Shown: piece by piece, positions 32,229 to 42,489 of the stretch
How positions within the stretch are numbered: position 1 is the first letter of the stretch
How the letters are laid out: each line of letters begins with the position of its first letter
Source: Mnemiopsis leidyi
Taxonomy: Eukaryota; Ctenophora; Tentaculata; Lobata; Bolinopsidae
Assembly (NCBI GenBank): GCA_000226015.1
Contig: JH154246.1
Location: forward strand, 151,618 to 215,617
DNA: 64,000 bases
Direction: 5' to 3'
Position numbers and translations under genes: made by a program
Notes under the pieces: generated by a model
Seen by the model: only the letters and a program-made list of their open reading frames with translations
What the model was told of the DNA's origin: nothing
Databases searched by the model: none

Positions 32229-35200
32229 ATGCCACCAAAAGTAACCAGAGGTGCTGCTTCAAAAAGGGGAGCAGCTGCAGTAGGGCGTGGGCAACCTGCA
32301 TCTAGGGGGAAAACTGCAGTTAGAGGGTCCAGGGGTGCTGCTAGGGGAGCAAGAGGAGGGGCAAAACCTGTCACAAAGGTTAACATTATGTTTATAAAAT
32401 TAAGTAATTTCTTGTAAAAAAGAATTATATTGCAAAGCAATTAAACAGTCCTGTTGTTCAGTATCTATCCTCTTATCAATAGGCAACCTTTTATCAAGAA
32501 GAAAGTTAATATGATTTCAGAAAAAGCCAGAGAAGCCGAAGTGGACTGATCAAGAAATCAAATCAGCTATTATAATTCAAAAAGCTTATCGAGGTTATAG
32601 GCAGAGAAAAATTGAAGAAGATGCTAAAAAGAAAAAGGAAGAAATGGATCGACTTATGGAAGAGGTAAATATATATCATAATCACACCACGTGAAAATGG
32701 GAAGGGGGTGTAGACACTTACCATGACCTTGACACAGTTTGCTGCTAATACTGTGCCACTTAACATTGAACCAGTGCCCATTTTACCAGGACCCAGGAAA
32801 TTTGTTTCTAAATGTGTCGGATCCAATGTGGTCATATAAATATATTGAACCAATTAAATCTAACCTAAATATCATTTTAATTCCTTTGTTCTGCTCTTAA
32901 ATCTAAAAAAACTATAACAGAAATAAAAATGACCCGTAGAATTCAACCCGTGAAATTCAACCGGTGGAAGTGTCAGGCTTCTTGGAGACTGCCAGACATG
33001 CTTAGTCGATATTATTACTAAGTGCAGGGCAGGATAAATGAAGCCAAAATTATGGTGAAATAAGTCACTTAGTTAATTTTCATGAATTAGGGTGAAATAG
33101 AATTTTTTGCACCTGCAACAATCAAAAAGGTAGGCGGACTTTATAGCTAAAGTACTAAATAGCTAACGGAATTTTTAGCTAAATTTAGCTAAATGGTTCT
33201 TTAGCCATGTGGTCCGATTCGCAGACCATTTAGTTAAATATGATCTCCTCTACTCTACTGTATAAGAGTAAATAAATATGGAGTATGGAGACATGTGATC
33301 TGGAGCCTCTTATTGTATTAACATCGTGTGTTAACCCCGACTCAGCCTTTTAGCTAAATATCCCTTCAGCCTTGCTGTTATCGTATAGCTTGAAGAAAAG
33401 TAAGGGCTTATTAGGACTGTTAGGGGTTATTCTAGATCGTTTTTCGCTTGCAGATTATTGCATTGGTCTTGCAATGCGATCCTCTACGCTTGATCAACCA
33501 TCTGACGTTGCAGCACGGAATCGAAATTCAAAATGCCTTGACTCTGACGATTCGTTCAGAAGTTGCAACTCGTAATCAAAATGCCTTGACTTTGACAATG
33601 TGACCAGACGTTGCAACCCGGAATCAAAATGTCATGACTTTGACGATGCGATCTGACGCAACATGGAATCAAAATGCCTTCACTCGCGATCTGACGAGCC
33701 GATAGTACAGCAAGTAATCACAATGCTATAACCCAAACTCTGAAGATGTGAAACATATTTAAGCAGTAGTATTCCCAAAATATTATATTTATCGTCCTCA
33801 ATAATTGATTTAACTTCTTTCACCTTTGTTGCTGGAAAGAGAGAAGCTCTCAACGCAGTAACTGACGAATACCGGTATACAAAGAACAGACAGCACAAGG
33901 AGAACACCTACTATAACAGATGCGTTGAACAGACGAATCTGTGAATTAAATATGATAAAATTCCAAATGAAATGTTTAGCTTAGTGGTCTAGTAGCTATA
34001 TAGTCCGAAAAGAGGACGATTTAGCTAAAAATGGAACAGGTAACATATAAGCTATATGGTCCGATCCGGGGACTATGTAGCTAAAATATAATTTAGCTGA
34101 TAAGACCTGCTTAGCTAAATAGTCATTTAGCTATAAAGTCCTGGAATCCAACAAAACTATAGGGGCATCGGCCCTTTCTCCGATGCCTTTAGACAATTCA
34201 ATTCAGAAAGAGTGAAACACTCGCACCCAGTTTGGAATCAGATCTAATGTTAACTCTACAGGCAGAAAGAGCAGCCTGGCTGAAGGTTATCAAGCTGGAA
34301 AAGGAGCGAGAAGACCGAGAACATGAGAAATGGTTGAAACAAGAACGGGAAAGAAAGGTCAGTTGCGAAATATTACTATTTGTGGTAGCATCAGATACTA
34401 GTAAATAGTTCCCTAAAAGATTGCATTTCTTAGTCATACAGAAAAAAGTTAAATTAAAACCAGAAATATAGATTAGTTAAGGGAAGGAATATGCCATGAC
34501 TTGACACTAAAATATTGATTTTTGACGAGATGTTTTCCTCAACATTTTCTTAAGCTGATTATTTAAAGGACATGTTTCGATATGCACACCATGGACACAC
34601 ACTCAAGCTTATTGTTCCACAATTTATATCAGCATCAAGTCGTAGAAGTTTTAGCTACATTGGTCCTAAAATCTTCAACAATCTCCCCACAACACTCACA
34701 TCATCAGATGCTGTTGATATTTTTAAGAGAAATCTGGAAACTTATTTGTTTAAATTGCAAGATCACGAGTTAGATAAACTTTTATCATAGCTTGCGTGGA
34801 GGGTATGATTGTTTTCCACTGTGATTCTCATTTTTAGGGCTTTCCTATTATCTTAGATTACTATTAGTTAGTGTTTTACACCGCTGAGTATAAGTTTTTA
34901 ACTTTAGAGCAGTGTTATAAATTGCACAATTATTATTATTTTAGGCGCATCTGAAGAGAATGAAGATGATGCTGGAAAATGCTTTTGATGGAGAACTGGG
35001 GGACATCCAACAGATCTTACAAGAGGTAGAGTTTTACTGTAAAGATTTTTCATCTAATTTACGATTCCAATATAAAGTCCGGTGAATTATCTTACAAATT
35101 GTTAATTACGTCAAGTACGATAGTCGAAATAAACTCTTAAAGCAATATATAATATATATATGATAACGCCAAGTAAAGATATTCCATGTTTAAAACTTTC

Positions 35201-38200
35201 TTTCCGTTCATTCTGTCCAACATCTAAACTAGGTTATTAGATCAAGAGGACGTATTAAACGAACATATTGACTTGAGTGTAAAGAATTGAGCCTGTTGTT
35301 GCCCAGGCTAAGATTGAGTGGGAAAAGAGTGCGGGAGAAGCAGGTATACATCCTACAAAACTTGCCAGAAAAACTATGGAGCTCTTGGAATGTACGGATG
35401 CGAACGAGTACACACCAATGTCAGAGGCAGCAGCCGGTGGAGCCTCAGAGGTGTAGATTTTATCTTTATTAATTCTACATTGCAGCAAGTTTATGTTTGA
35501 TCTGAAGAACATATACTGGTATTTTGTGTTGGACTTAGATGCCAGTCTATTGTAGTTGATGGAGCGGCTCAGAGGCTAGTTTCGGCTTATCACTAGACAA
35601 TAAGTTTCTTATACAGTTATACAGGTAAAAGTACTCGGAAAAGATCCAAACTCACATATCTAGGGCCTGGCAATTTGATCGTGATGCTAGGTATAAATTG
35701 TTACTTATGTGACTTATGATCTCTTACTAAAACCTGTTTTCAATTTTGGAAAATATTTAAGGAATGATCCAGGTTATCAATGTATGATTACCCACAACAT
35801 AATCATGTATCTAACTCAGGTAATAGAGTGGCTCGTATCCCAAGGAGCTAACCCGAACAGTATCGGAAGATACGGACGATCCCCGCTTTACCGCGCAGCC
35901 TTCGCCGGACACGTGGAAGCAGTACAGATGTGCTTGCAATGCGGCGCCGACCCGCGTCTTCGTGCTGACGACGGGTGTTCGGCTGGCGACATATCCACTA
36001 ATCCCATCATCAAAGAGGTGATACAATTGTTCTACTTTGTAATAAGACATTGATTAGGTACTTGATAAAGTAAAACAATTGCTTAAATTTGTAATGAGAC
36101 TTGTTAAAGTTAATAAAGGTTACTGATAACAAAACTGATAAAAACCACACTGACATGGCACACATACAGATACTCAGAGAATGGGACGTATCAGACACCG
36201 AGAGGCTCCTGAGTAATCTCCAGCTTGAACAGGAAAAACGAGGTTTCTTCCTTTCAGTTATTTCATATTTCCTTATTTAACCACATTCTTCCTTTCAGTT
36301 ATTTCATATTTTATTATTCAACCACATTCTTCCTTTCAGTTATTTCAAATTTCCTTATTTAACCACATTCTTCCTTTCAGTTATTTCATATTTTCTTATT
36401 TAACCACATTCTTCCTTTCAGTTATTTCATATTTTCTTATTTAACCACATTCTGTCTTTTAGTTATTTCATATTTTCTTATTTAACCTCATTCTTCCTTT
36501 CAGTTATTTCGTATTTTCCTATTCAACCACATTCTTCCTTTCAGTTATTCCGGATATTTTCTTATTCAACCACATTCATCCTTTCAGTTATTTCATATCT
36601 CCTTATTTAACCACATTCTCCTTTCAGTTATTTCATATTATCTTATTTAACCACCTTCTTCCTTTCAGTAAATATTTCATATTTTCGTATACAACCACAT
36701 TCTTCCTTTCAGTAAATTCAAATTTTCGTATACAACCACATTCTTCCTTTCAGTTATTTCATATTTTCCAATTCAACCACTTTCTTTCTTTCATTTATTT
36801 CATATTTTCGTATACAACCAGATTCTTCCTTTCAGTAATTTCATATTTTCGTATACAACCACATTCTTCCTTTCAGTTATTTCATATTCTCATATTCAAC
36901 CACATTCTTCCTTTCAGTTATTTCATATTCTCCTATTCAACCACATTCTTCCTTTCAGTTATTTCATATTTTCTTATACAACCACATTCTTCCTTTCAGT
37001 TATTTCATATTCTCCTAATCTCCTATTCAACCACATTCCACTCCCTGAGTGTGAAATTGTTTTCCCTTATGCAGAAGGATCTAAGATTGAGCTAAAAAGT
37101 GCAATTTTGCAGCAAATGCACAAGCAGAGTACGCTCAGTTGAAGTGCGATGCGATCCAGGACCAGATAAACGCAGCGGAGGAAGAGTTCAAACAAGTGGA
37201 GAAGCAGCTGATGCACGCGTACGATGAGCTGAACAAGCGGATCTATGAACACGACATGTGTGTGCTTAAGGGAACGCATGTAGAGGTATGTCATTTTCTC
37301 GCATGTAGAGGTATGTCATTTTCTCGCATGTAGAGTTATATCACAGTCAAGTTCAGAACAACTGATTAAGTTGGTATCTAAGCATTGATATACGTCAAGT
37401 GGGGTACAGATAATCTTAGTATTTGAACCATTTTAGATGTTAAACGTATAATGAATAAATGTTCTACATTGGGTTACCCGTTGCTTAGTAGTTAGTTTTA
37501 ATGTTTAGGTTGAAATACGAAGCATGCGGTAGGCCTGTCTCACTTTTTTTATTTATGTTACGTAAGCCGCATTGAAAACTTGAAGATAAATTGCTTTTTG
37601 AGCAGCTAGTGAATATTAATTAATGCGCGCGCGCATAGACAATTTGACTGTCAACCTTCAACGACTCCTGGCGGCACGCTTACATGGTATAGCATAATAG
37701 CAAATAAACAGAAAACACGAAAGTTGTATAAAAATCGACTAGTTTTGTTGAAATGCTCAGTTCTTACTTTTTCATACTTTTCTGAATGAAAACGTAGGCA
37801 ACCAACTACTTTCTATCTTCCTAGTTCTAAACTTCCCAAACTTCAAACCCTCTAATTCATCAGGTGACGCTACAAACAGTACACGATGCCGAGGATTTGG
37901 TTACTGTCCTGAAAGTTAAGGTAGATGATTCCAGGAGAGCGCTCCAGCTGTTACGACTACAGTTGAGAGAGGAGAAGAAAGAGGTAATAGTTAGAAAAGT
38001 TCGCTATCTAAATTATCTTAGTCTTCTTTTTTATGCAAGAGAATGTTTCTGATTTAAACTCAAAACAATAAATGCTATAGTTTGTTGTGGTTAGAAGCCA
38101 GACTGCTTGGTCAAAGTCGACCCAGCGCACGAAAACTCCTGCATGCCAATAACTCATTAAACTTGACTTCTGCTGATCTCAGTGTTATAGACAGATTTCG

Positions 38201-41200
38201 ATCTATAATGACACAGCTTGCGATAAAGATATAAATCTGTGTAGTTGTAGTTGCTCAGCTTTATCTTGGAAACTTGCCAATGTCATACTCTCGGTGAATC
38301 TTTCAACGACAACCAGTGAATGAACATTGCAGTTCTATTACGTTATATCACAGTTTCTATGGTTACCGCTGTACATCGCTTAATTCTAAATTACCAAATT
38401 AGTGTCTTACCTCACATTTTGATCGACTTGCTCCGATTAGATCACGGTCTAATGTTGTCTTCGTGTTGTTTCACGTATAATTTTACACCATTTTAGGTAA
38501 CCTTTCTTAAATTCCCAACTGAAATTTTTGCTGATTTATTGACCTGAAAGTGGACGCAGCCATGTCTAGCTCAAAGTCAGCTTTAAAGAAAACTTCCAAC
38601 CCAAAACGAAATGTGGTGAAGACCGTCCCTATAACTGGTGCTAAAAGCAGGGTGGCTAAGAAAGTGCCCCCCAGCAAGAAAGTTGGACCGGCGACAGAAA
38701 CTCCAAAGCTGGATGAGTTAAAGATCGCAGAACCATTGGTAATTATACACGTGTGTAATTATACACGTGTATACATTGACTATGTCATAGTATTGGAGCC
38801 GTTTGCTAAGCGAATGTATGATCTTTTTTCGATGTTTTCGATAATGAGGCTTCTTTGTCGACAACTTTATCGGCCTTTGTAGATCAGTTTGAATCATTTG
38901 CTTTTAGTTATTAACGCTTGAGACAGGGTCTAATGTTTTTATGGTGAATGTAATCTTCATGAGAACTTTGAATTCAAAATCCCAGGAGCTGGCCATTGCG
39001 GTAGAGCTTAGCAGTCATCATTAAGAAACTCCAGGTTGAACACCAGTGTGACCAAACTTCAAGTTCCTGACTTATTCTGCTCCTCATGCTAACACTTTAC
39101 GTTAGTACCCAGTGTTTGAAAAGTCGAATCCACTATCTGTTAACATACAGATCTTCTGGACGTAGCTTGATGTCCCATACGCAAATCTCCAGCAGTCAGT
39201 ATAATCTCGTTCAGGCGATCGTTTCTTTACCCTCAAACAGAGAGACCAGGACTCCTGAAGAAGAAAATCTCTTCGTAATCTTGAAGAGAATGCTTGGGGA
39301 GAAGCCGGAATTTTTTGCATCACGTGACAATGATTAACCAATGAGGAGCCAGACGTAACCCTTCAGTCTTCACTGCAACTAAGAAAATTTTGGAGGAAGA
39401 AAAGATATAATTTACAAAGATATAATTTACAAAGATATATAAAGTATGTATTTCAGAAAGAAGAAGCACAACCTGTGGGGGTACAGATCGTGGTCAAGGA
39501 GCTGGAGGATGTCTTGATTCGGGACGTCGGAAATAGAATGTCAGAGGACGGCAGGTATAAAACAAACTGACAAACAAACGGACAAACAAACTGACAAACA
39601 AACTGACAAACGAACTGACAAACAAACTGACAAACAAACTGTGTTTTATTCTGATTTTACTTGTAATGTTTTAACATGAATTGTACTGGTACCGTCTTCT
39701 TGAAAATCATTTCTTTTTACCCCGATTCTACCCACCGCATAATTGTCCTCAAGTAATTGAGTTACCCGCAGATGGCCCCTGATAATAGACGAGACAGGAC
39801 AAGCCTCTATATTTGTCCGGTACAGCGATACCAACTACCTCAACTCCGTCAACCCCTCCAACATGGAACCGGAACGTATGAGGTGCGATTCACATTTAAC
39901 ACGCTGTGATTCACATTTAACACGCTGTGTTTCACATTCAACACGCTTTGTTTCACGCTTAACACGCTATGTTTTTAACTGCATAATCCTTGCGGCTCAA
40001 CAATTAGCAACGCTCGCCAGCCAAACTATCTAGAAGTTTAGAAACGTTCGAACAGTTTGTAACGCTCAGGTTGAATTTGCGTCGAACCTTTTCTGACATC
40101 TGGTGGTCAATCGATGCAGTAAAAGCACCATATCAAAAAACAAATTTGTGTCTCCTCCCCACATGTAAGGTTTCTACTGTATGCTTCAATTTGCTACTAC
40201 GTTTCTACACCATTATCAGATTATGTAGTACATGTTGTAGAAACGTATTAGCGAATTGAAGTGCAGTAAAACCACTTTTACCGGGCCTCTCGGGGGAAGG
40301 GAGAAGGCCCGGTAAATCGGGGGAAGGGAGAAGGCCCGGTAAATCGAAGGACACAGTAAATAGGGTAGTACTATACTTCAATTTGCTACTACGTTTTTAC
40401 ACCATGAACTACATTGTCTAATAATTTCGATCTGCCCCTGCAGGATCGCTTTGCTGGGAGCTGTGAGGTACGGTAAACCGTTAGTCATCGACATGATGGG
40501 ATGTGACATGTTCCACGTGATAAAGGTTCACATTTGTTGTCTTTCTGTTTCACTTTCTGTTTCACTTTCACGCTCACTTTCTGTTTCACTTTAACGTTCA
40601 CTTTCTGTTTCACTTTCACACTCACTTTCTGTTTCACTTTCACGCTCACTTTCTGTTTCACTATCATACTCACTTTCTGTTTCACTTTCACGCTCACTTT
40701 GTTGTATAGATTTTCAGTTGCGAACGCAGCAATTTAATCAAAATGATCAGAATTTTTTAAGAATAAGATTTTTTGTTGTTAAGAGTCGTGAATTTTTCCT
40801 CCTTTTGATCTTTAGATATGGAAGTCAGCAGAAAGAACTACACGTAAACTATAGTCACAGTAAATAGCTATGATAAATAACTACAACAAATAATTTTAAG
40901 AAAACTTCAGGGCAGGTTTGACGAGATAAAAGAAGGGCTGTTAGACTGGATATTAGATAAGACTCTGGTTACTGAGGAGAAATTCAACATGCTAACTAAG
41001 CCGGTGGGGGTCTTTATTGTTGCGATGAGATCTTGTCAAAGAATGCTATGATCATGTGAAATTTCGTTTTTTAATATTCTGCAAATATATGCAGTGTTCA
41101 ATGTACAAAAAACCGAATAAATTGTACAACCAAATGTACAACCAAATGTACAACCAAATGTACAACTGAATGTATAACCAAATGTACAACCAAATGTACA

Positions 41201-41506
41201 ACCAAATGTACAACCAAATGTACAACCAAATGTACAACCAAATGTACAACCAAATGTACAACCAAATGTACAACCAAATGTACAACCAAATGTACAACCA
41301 AATGTACAACCAAATGTACAACCAAATGTACAACCAAATGTACAATTTTCTAAATGCAGGAGGACGGACCTGAGTACGAGGAAAAGAAGTTCTGGGCCCG
41401 TATGGAAGACTTCAAGTTCTGGTTAATGACGAACAGCGAGCCGGAACCAGAGATTCTTGACAAATTCTATGTCATCAGGGTGAAACCCTCGCCTCCTAAA
41501 CATTGA
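32229..41506 (+). CDS. IQANK1: IQANK1-like protein: IQ motif, ankyrin repeats, coiled coil, dynein-motor-like C-terminus; 14 exons
   Basis: Exons: 32229-32378, 32521-32664, 34262-34357, 34945-35025, 35307-35450, 35820-36017, 36170-36242, 37113-37285, 37864-37983, 39457-39554, 39772-39882, 40444-40525, 40911-41003, 41360-41506. Total 1710 nt, 569 aa, all phases consistent; the length is close to vertebrate IQANK1 from memory. The N-terminus is an Arg/Gly/Ala-rich basic tail (exon 1). Residues 66-80 are an IQ motif ([15 protein letters not shown]), a calmodulin-binding helix. A charged helix follows (exons 3-4). Exons 5-6 (about 158-271) hold ankyrin repeats ([32 protein letters not shown]). 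Exons 8-9 form a coiled coil. From exon 10 on, [38 protein letters not shown] and [18 protein letters not shown] resemble the AAA5-type motor segment of dynein heavy chains (WPLxIDP). No Walker A is present, so ATPase activity is not expected. The function is unknown; a ciliary or cytoskeletal role is inference. Many introns carry minisatellites at the exon edge. Confidence 0.86.
33128..34143. mobile_element. Non-autonomous DNA element with inverted ends rich in TAGCTAAAT, in IQANK1 intron 2
   Basis: The left end begins GGACTTTATAGCTAAAG and the right end is its inverse (…TTTAGCTATAAAGTCC). Both ends continue for 100-150 bp as inverted, imperfect copies of TAGCTAAAT, GGTCCGAT and ACTATTTAGCTAA motifs. 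The interior has a four-copy tandem repeat. There is no transposase, so it resembles a MITE. No clear target duplication could be read at the flanks. Confidence 0.75.
33485..33705. repeat. Tandem repeat of about 47 bp inside the TAGCTAAAT element
   Basis: Four to five degraded copies built from AATCAAAATGCCTTGACT, TTGACGATGCGATCTGACG and TTGCAACCCGG. Confidence 0.85.
34565..34943 (+). mobile_element. LINE 3' end (ORF2 C-terminus plus 3' UTR) in IQANK1 intron 3
   Basis: A 72-codon frame with [20 protein letters not shown] and [12 protein letters not shown] matches the terminal 'rSF…WNxLP…FKxxLxxyL' signature of CR1/L2/Jockey-like LINE ORF2. It is followed by about 150 bp of 3' UTR and an (ATT)n tail (ATTATTATTATT at 34930-34941). 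The tail is immediately followed by TTAG, the acceptor of IQANK1 exon 4 (exon from 34945). It is a 5'-truncated insertion in the sense orientation. Confidence 0.85.
36245..37040 (+). repeat. Minisatellite of about 40 bp in which most units contain a splice-acceptor-like CCTTTCAG
   Basis: About twenty units built from TTCTTCCTTTCAGTTATTTC plus ATATTTTCTTATTTAACCACA. The array starts 2 bp after the donor of IQANK1 exon 7 (36242) and runs almost to exon 8, whose own acceptor is at 37112. At least sixteen units keep a pyrimidine tract plus CAG. Confidence 0.95.
37277..37337 (+). repeat. 25-bp tandem triplication of an exon end and splice donor (IQANK1 exon 8)
   Basis: The unit GCATGTAGAGGTATGTCATTTTCTC occurs twice in full and once partly. 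The first copy holds the last exon bases and the donor GTATGT at 37286, so a second equivalent donor lies 25 bp downstream. Using the second donor would add 25 nt and shift the frame. Confidence 0.9.
38562..38738 (+). CDS. Possible alternative first exon of IQANK1
   Basis: Starts with ATG ([16 protein letters not shown]…) and runs 59 codons of Lys/Ser/Pro-rich sequence to a donor (TTG|GTAATT) in phase 0. Exon 10 at 39457 also starts in phase 0, so an internal promoter would give a short protein consisting of the dynein-like C-terminal half. The composition mirrors the basic first exon at 32229. It is skipped in the main model because no good phase-0 acceptor precedes it. It could instead be an unrelated small frame. 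Confidence 0.4.
38739..39456. other. IQANK1 intron 9, 3' part
   Basis: An 83-codon frame at 39086-39337 (ending [25 protein letters not shown]) starts without an ATG and has no recognisable domain. A CACGTG/CCAAT pair is at about 39319-39345, and a short AAGATATAATTTAC duplication lies at 39402-39433 just before exon 10. Confidence 0.4.
39558..39642. repeat. (ACAAACAAACTG)n 12-bp array abutting the IQANK1 exon 10 donor
   Basis: About seven copies of ACAAACAAACTG start 3-4 bp after the splice donor at 39555. Confidence 0.95.
39883..39980. repeat. Array of 21-23 bp that begins at the IQANK1 exon 11 donor itself
   Basis: The intron opens with GTGCGATTCACATTTAACAC, followed by GTGATTCACATTTAACACGC, GTGTTTCACATTCAACACGC, TTGTTTCACGCTTAACACGC and a partial unit. 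The donor GT is the first base pair of the first unit, and the next two units also begin with GTG. Confidence 0.92.
40283..40347. repeat. Duplication of about 28 bp in IQANK1 intron 11
   Basis: GGGGGAAGGGAGAAGGCCCG followed by GTAAATC occurs twice in tandem. Flanking copies of TTCAATTTGCTACTACGTTT occur at 40184 and 40378. Confidence 0.85.
40538..40702. repeat. 24-bp array abutting the IQANK1 exon 12 donor
   Basis: Copies of CTTTCTGTTTCACTTTCACG/CTCA (24 bp, with 12-bp half units) start about 12 bp after the donor at 40526. The minus strand reads as SVKVKQKV repeats, with no biological support as a protein. Confidence 0.95.
41117..41347. repeat. (TGTACAACCAAA)n 12-bp array, about 19 copies, before the last IQANK1 exon
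   Basis: Near-perfect head-to-tail repeat ending 12 bp before the acceptor at 41359. Because 12 is a multiple of three, both strands give long repetitive frames (MYNQ, YIWL), which are artefacts. One variant unit (TGTATAACTGAA) lies near the left end. Confidence 0.97.
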
Positions 41507-41507
41507 G

Positions 41508-41972
41508 CAGAGTGAGGGGGGGGGCACTCAAAAATACTCAATAGGGACCCTAAAATTCCAAAATAGAGTTTTTTAGAGTTATGGTTAAATTTTCCCAAAT
41601 TGATCAAAAACCATAGGAAAATCATTGTAAGAGGCATTTAGTGTTGAACACATAGTGCCATGCGATGAATTTTTGAAAATTTCTGTATAATGCATCTGAA
41701 AAAGTCTAAAATAAGTCAAAATTCTATATCTAAAAACCTCAATATAGCCCTAAAATTTCCAAAAATTGATACAGAGTTAAAAATCAAACTTTCCAAATTT
41801 GATCAAAAAACCATTTGAAAATCATTATAAAATGCATTTAGTGCTCAACACGTGGTAGATTCAAAGATTTTACTGTATAATGCAACTGAAAAGGTCCAAA
41901 ATAAGGGACCCTAAAATTCCCAAAATTTATATAGAATTTTTTAGAGTTTTCTGAGTTGCCCCCCCCCCCCCC
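41508..41972. mobile_element. Small element with G-run/C-run inverted ends, directly after the IQANK1 stop codon
   Basis: The left end is nine Gs then CACTCAAAAATACTC; the right end is the imperfect inverse GAGTTTTCTGAGTTG then fourteen Cs. The interior is about 2.3 tandem copies of a unit of roughly 190 bp. The element is flanked by a 31-bp direct repeat: AGGGTGAAACCCTCGCCTCC…GAG at 41477-41507 (the end of the IQANK1 coding region) and a near copy at 41973-42003. It has no coding capacity. Confidence 0.65.
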
Positions 41973-42003
41973 AGAGTGAAACACTCGCCTCCTAAACATT
42001 GAG

Positions 42004-42480
42004 ATAGAAGAAAGAGTGGACCATCATTTTAATGCAGAAATTAACGGTGATCTCGATGGCCGATACTGATAATTTCAAAAGTCAAAATCTCTTTATTTGT
42101 CTTATGACTGTCGTAAGTTGAAGTTTTTCGTATGCTATTTGCGAAGCTTTGTGTCCTCAGGGCCAAACAACTTAGAGAGATAACTAATGAGCGACCCCAC
42201 ATTTTGAAGATAAATAAGGTGTTGTAAAACCAAACTTTGGAAAATAACTTATTCTTGTTTTTAGAGTTTAGTTCACAATGTTTTTGCTATTCTCTTCTTG
42301 ACTCCAGTGAAAGACAAAGGATTTAATTTACATTACAAACGACTTTTACTGTATGAAGCTTTAGTAAAGTTTCAGTTATAATGTGTATCTCAAGCTGCTG
42401 GGCTGCGTCTTAGGCAGTATTAGAAAAACTTGATATTGTCCATCGAAGTCATCTTAGAAATATTTTGAATTATATTATTT
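42004..42480. other. Spacer after IQANK1
   Basis: AT-rich sequence without coding signal or recognisable repeat. It probably includes the IQANK1 3' UTR if the G/C-run element is transcribed through. Confidence 0.4.
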
Positions 42481-42489
42481 CAGAATTAG

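Noticed and set aside
40485-40737. SVKVKQKV repeat protein (minus) and [10 protein letters not shown] repeat (plus)
   Set aside because: Both are translations of the intronic 24-bp TTTCTGTTTCACTTTCACGC-type array.
41052-41373. Long frames on both strands (MYNQ repeats, YIWL/VVHL repeats)
   Set aside because: They are produced by a 12-bp tandem repeat lying in the last intron of IQANK1; a period divisible by three opens several frames at once.
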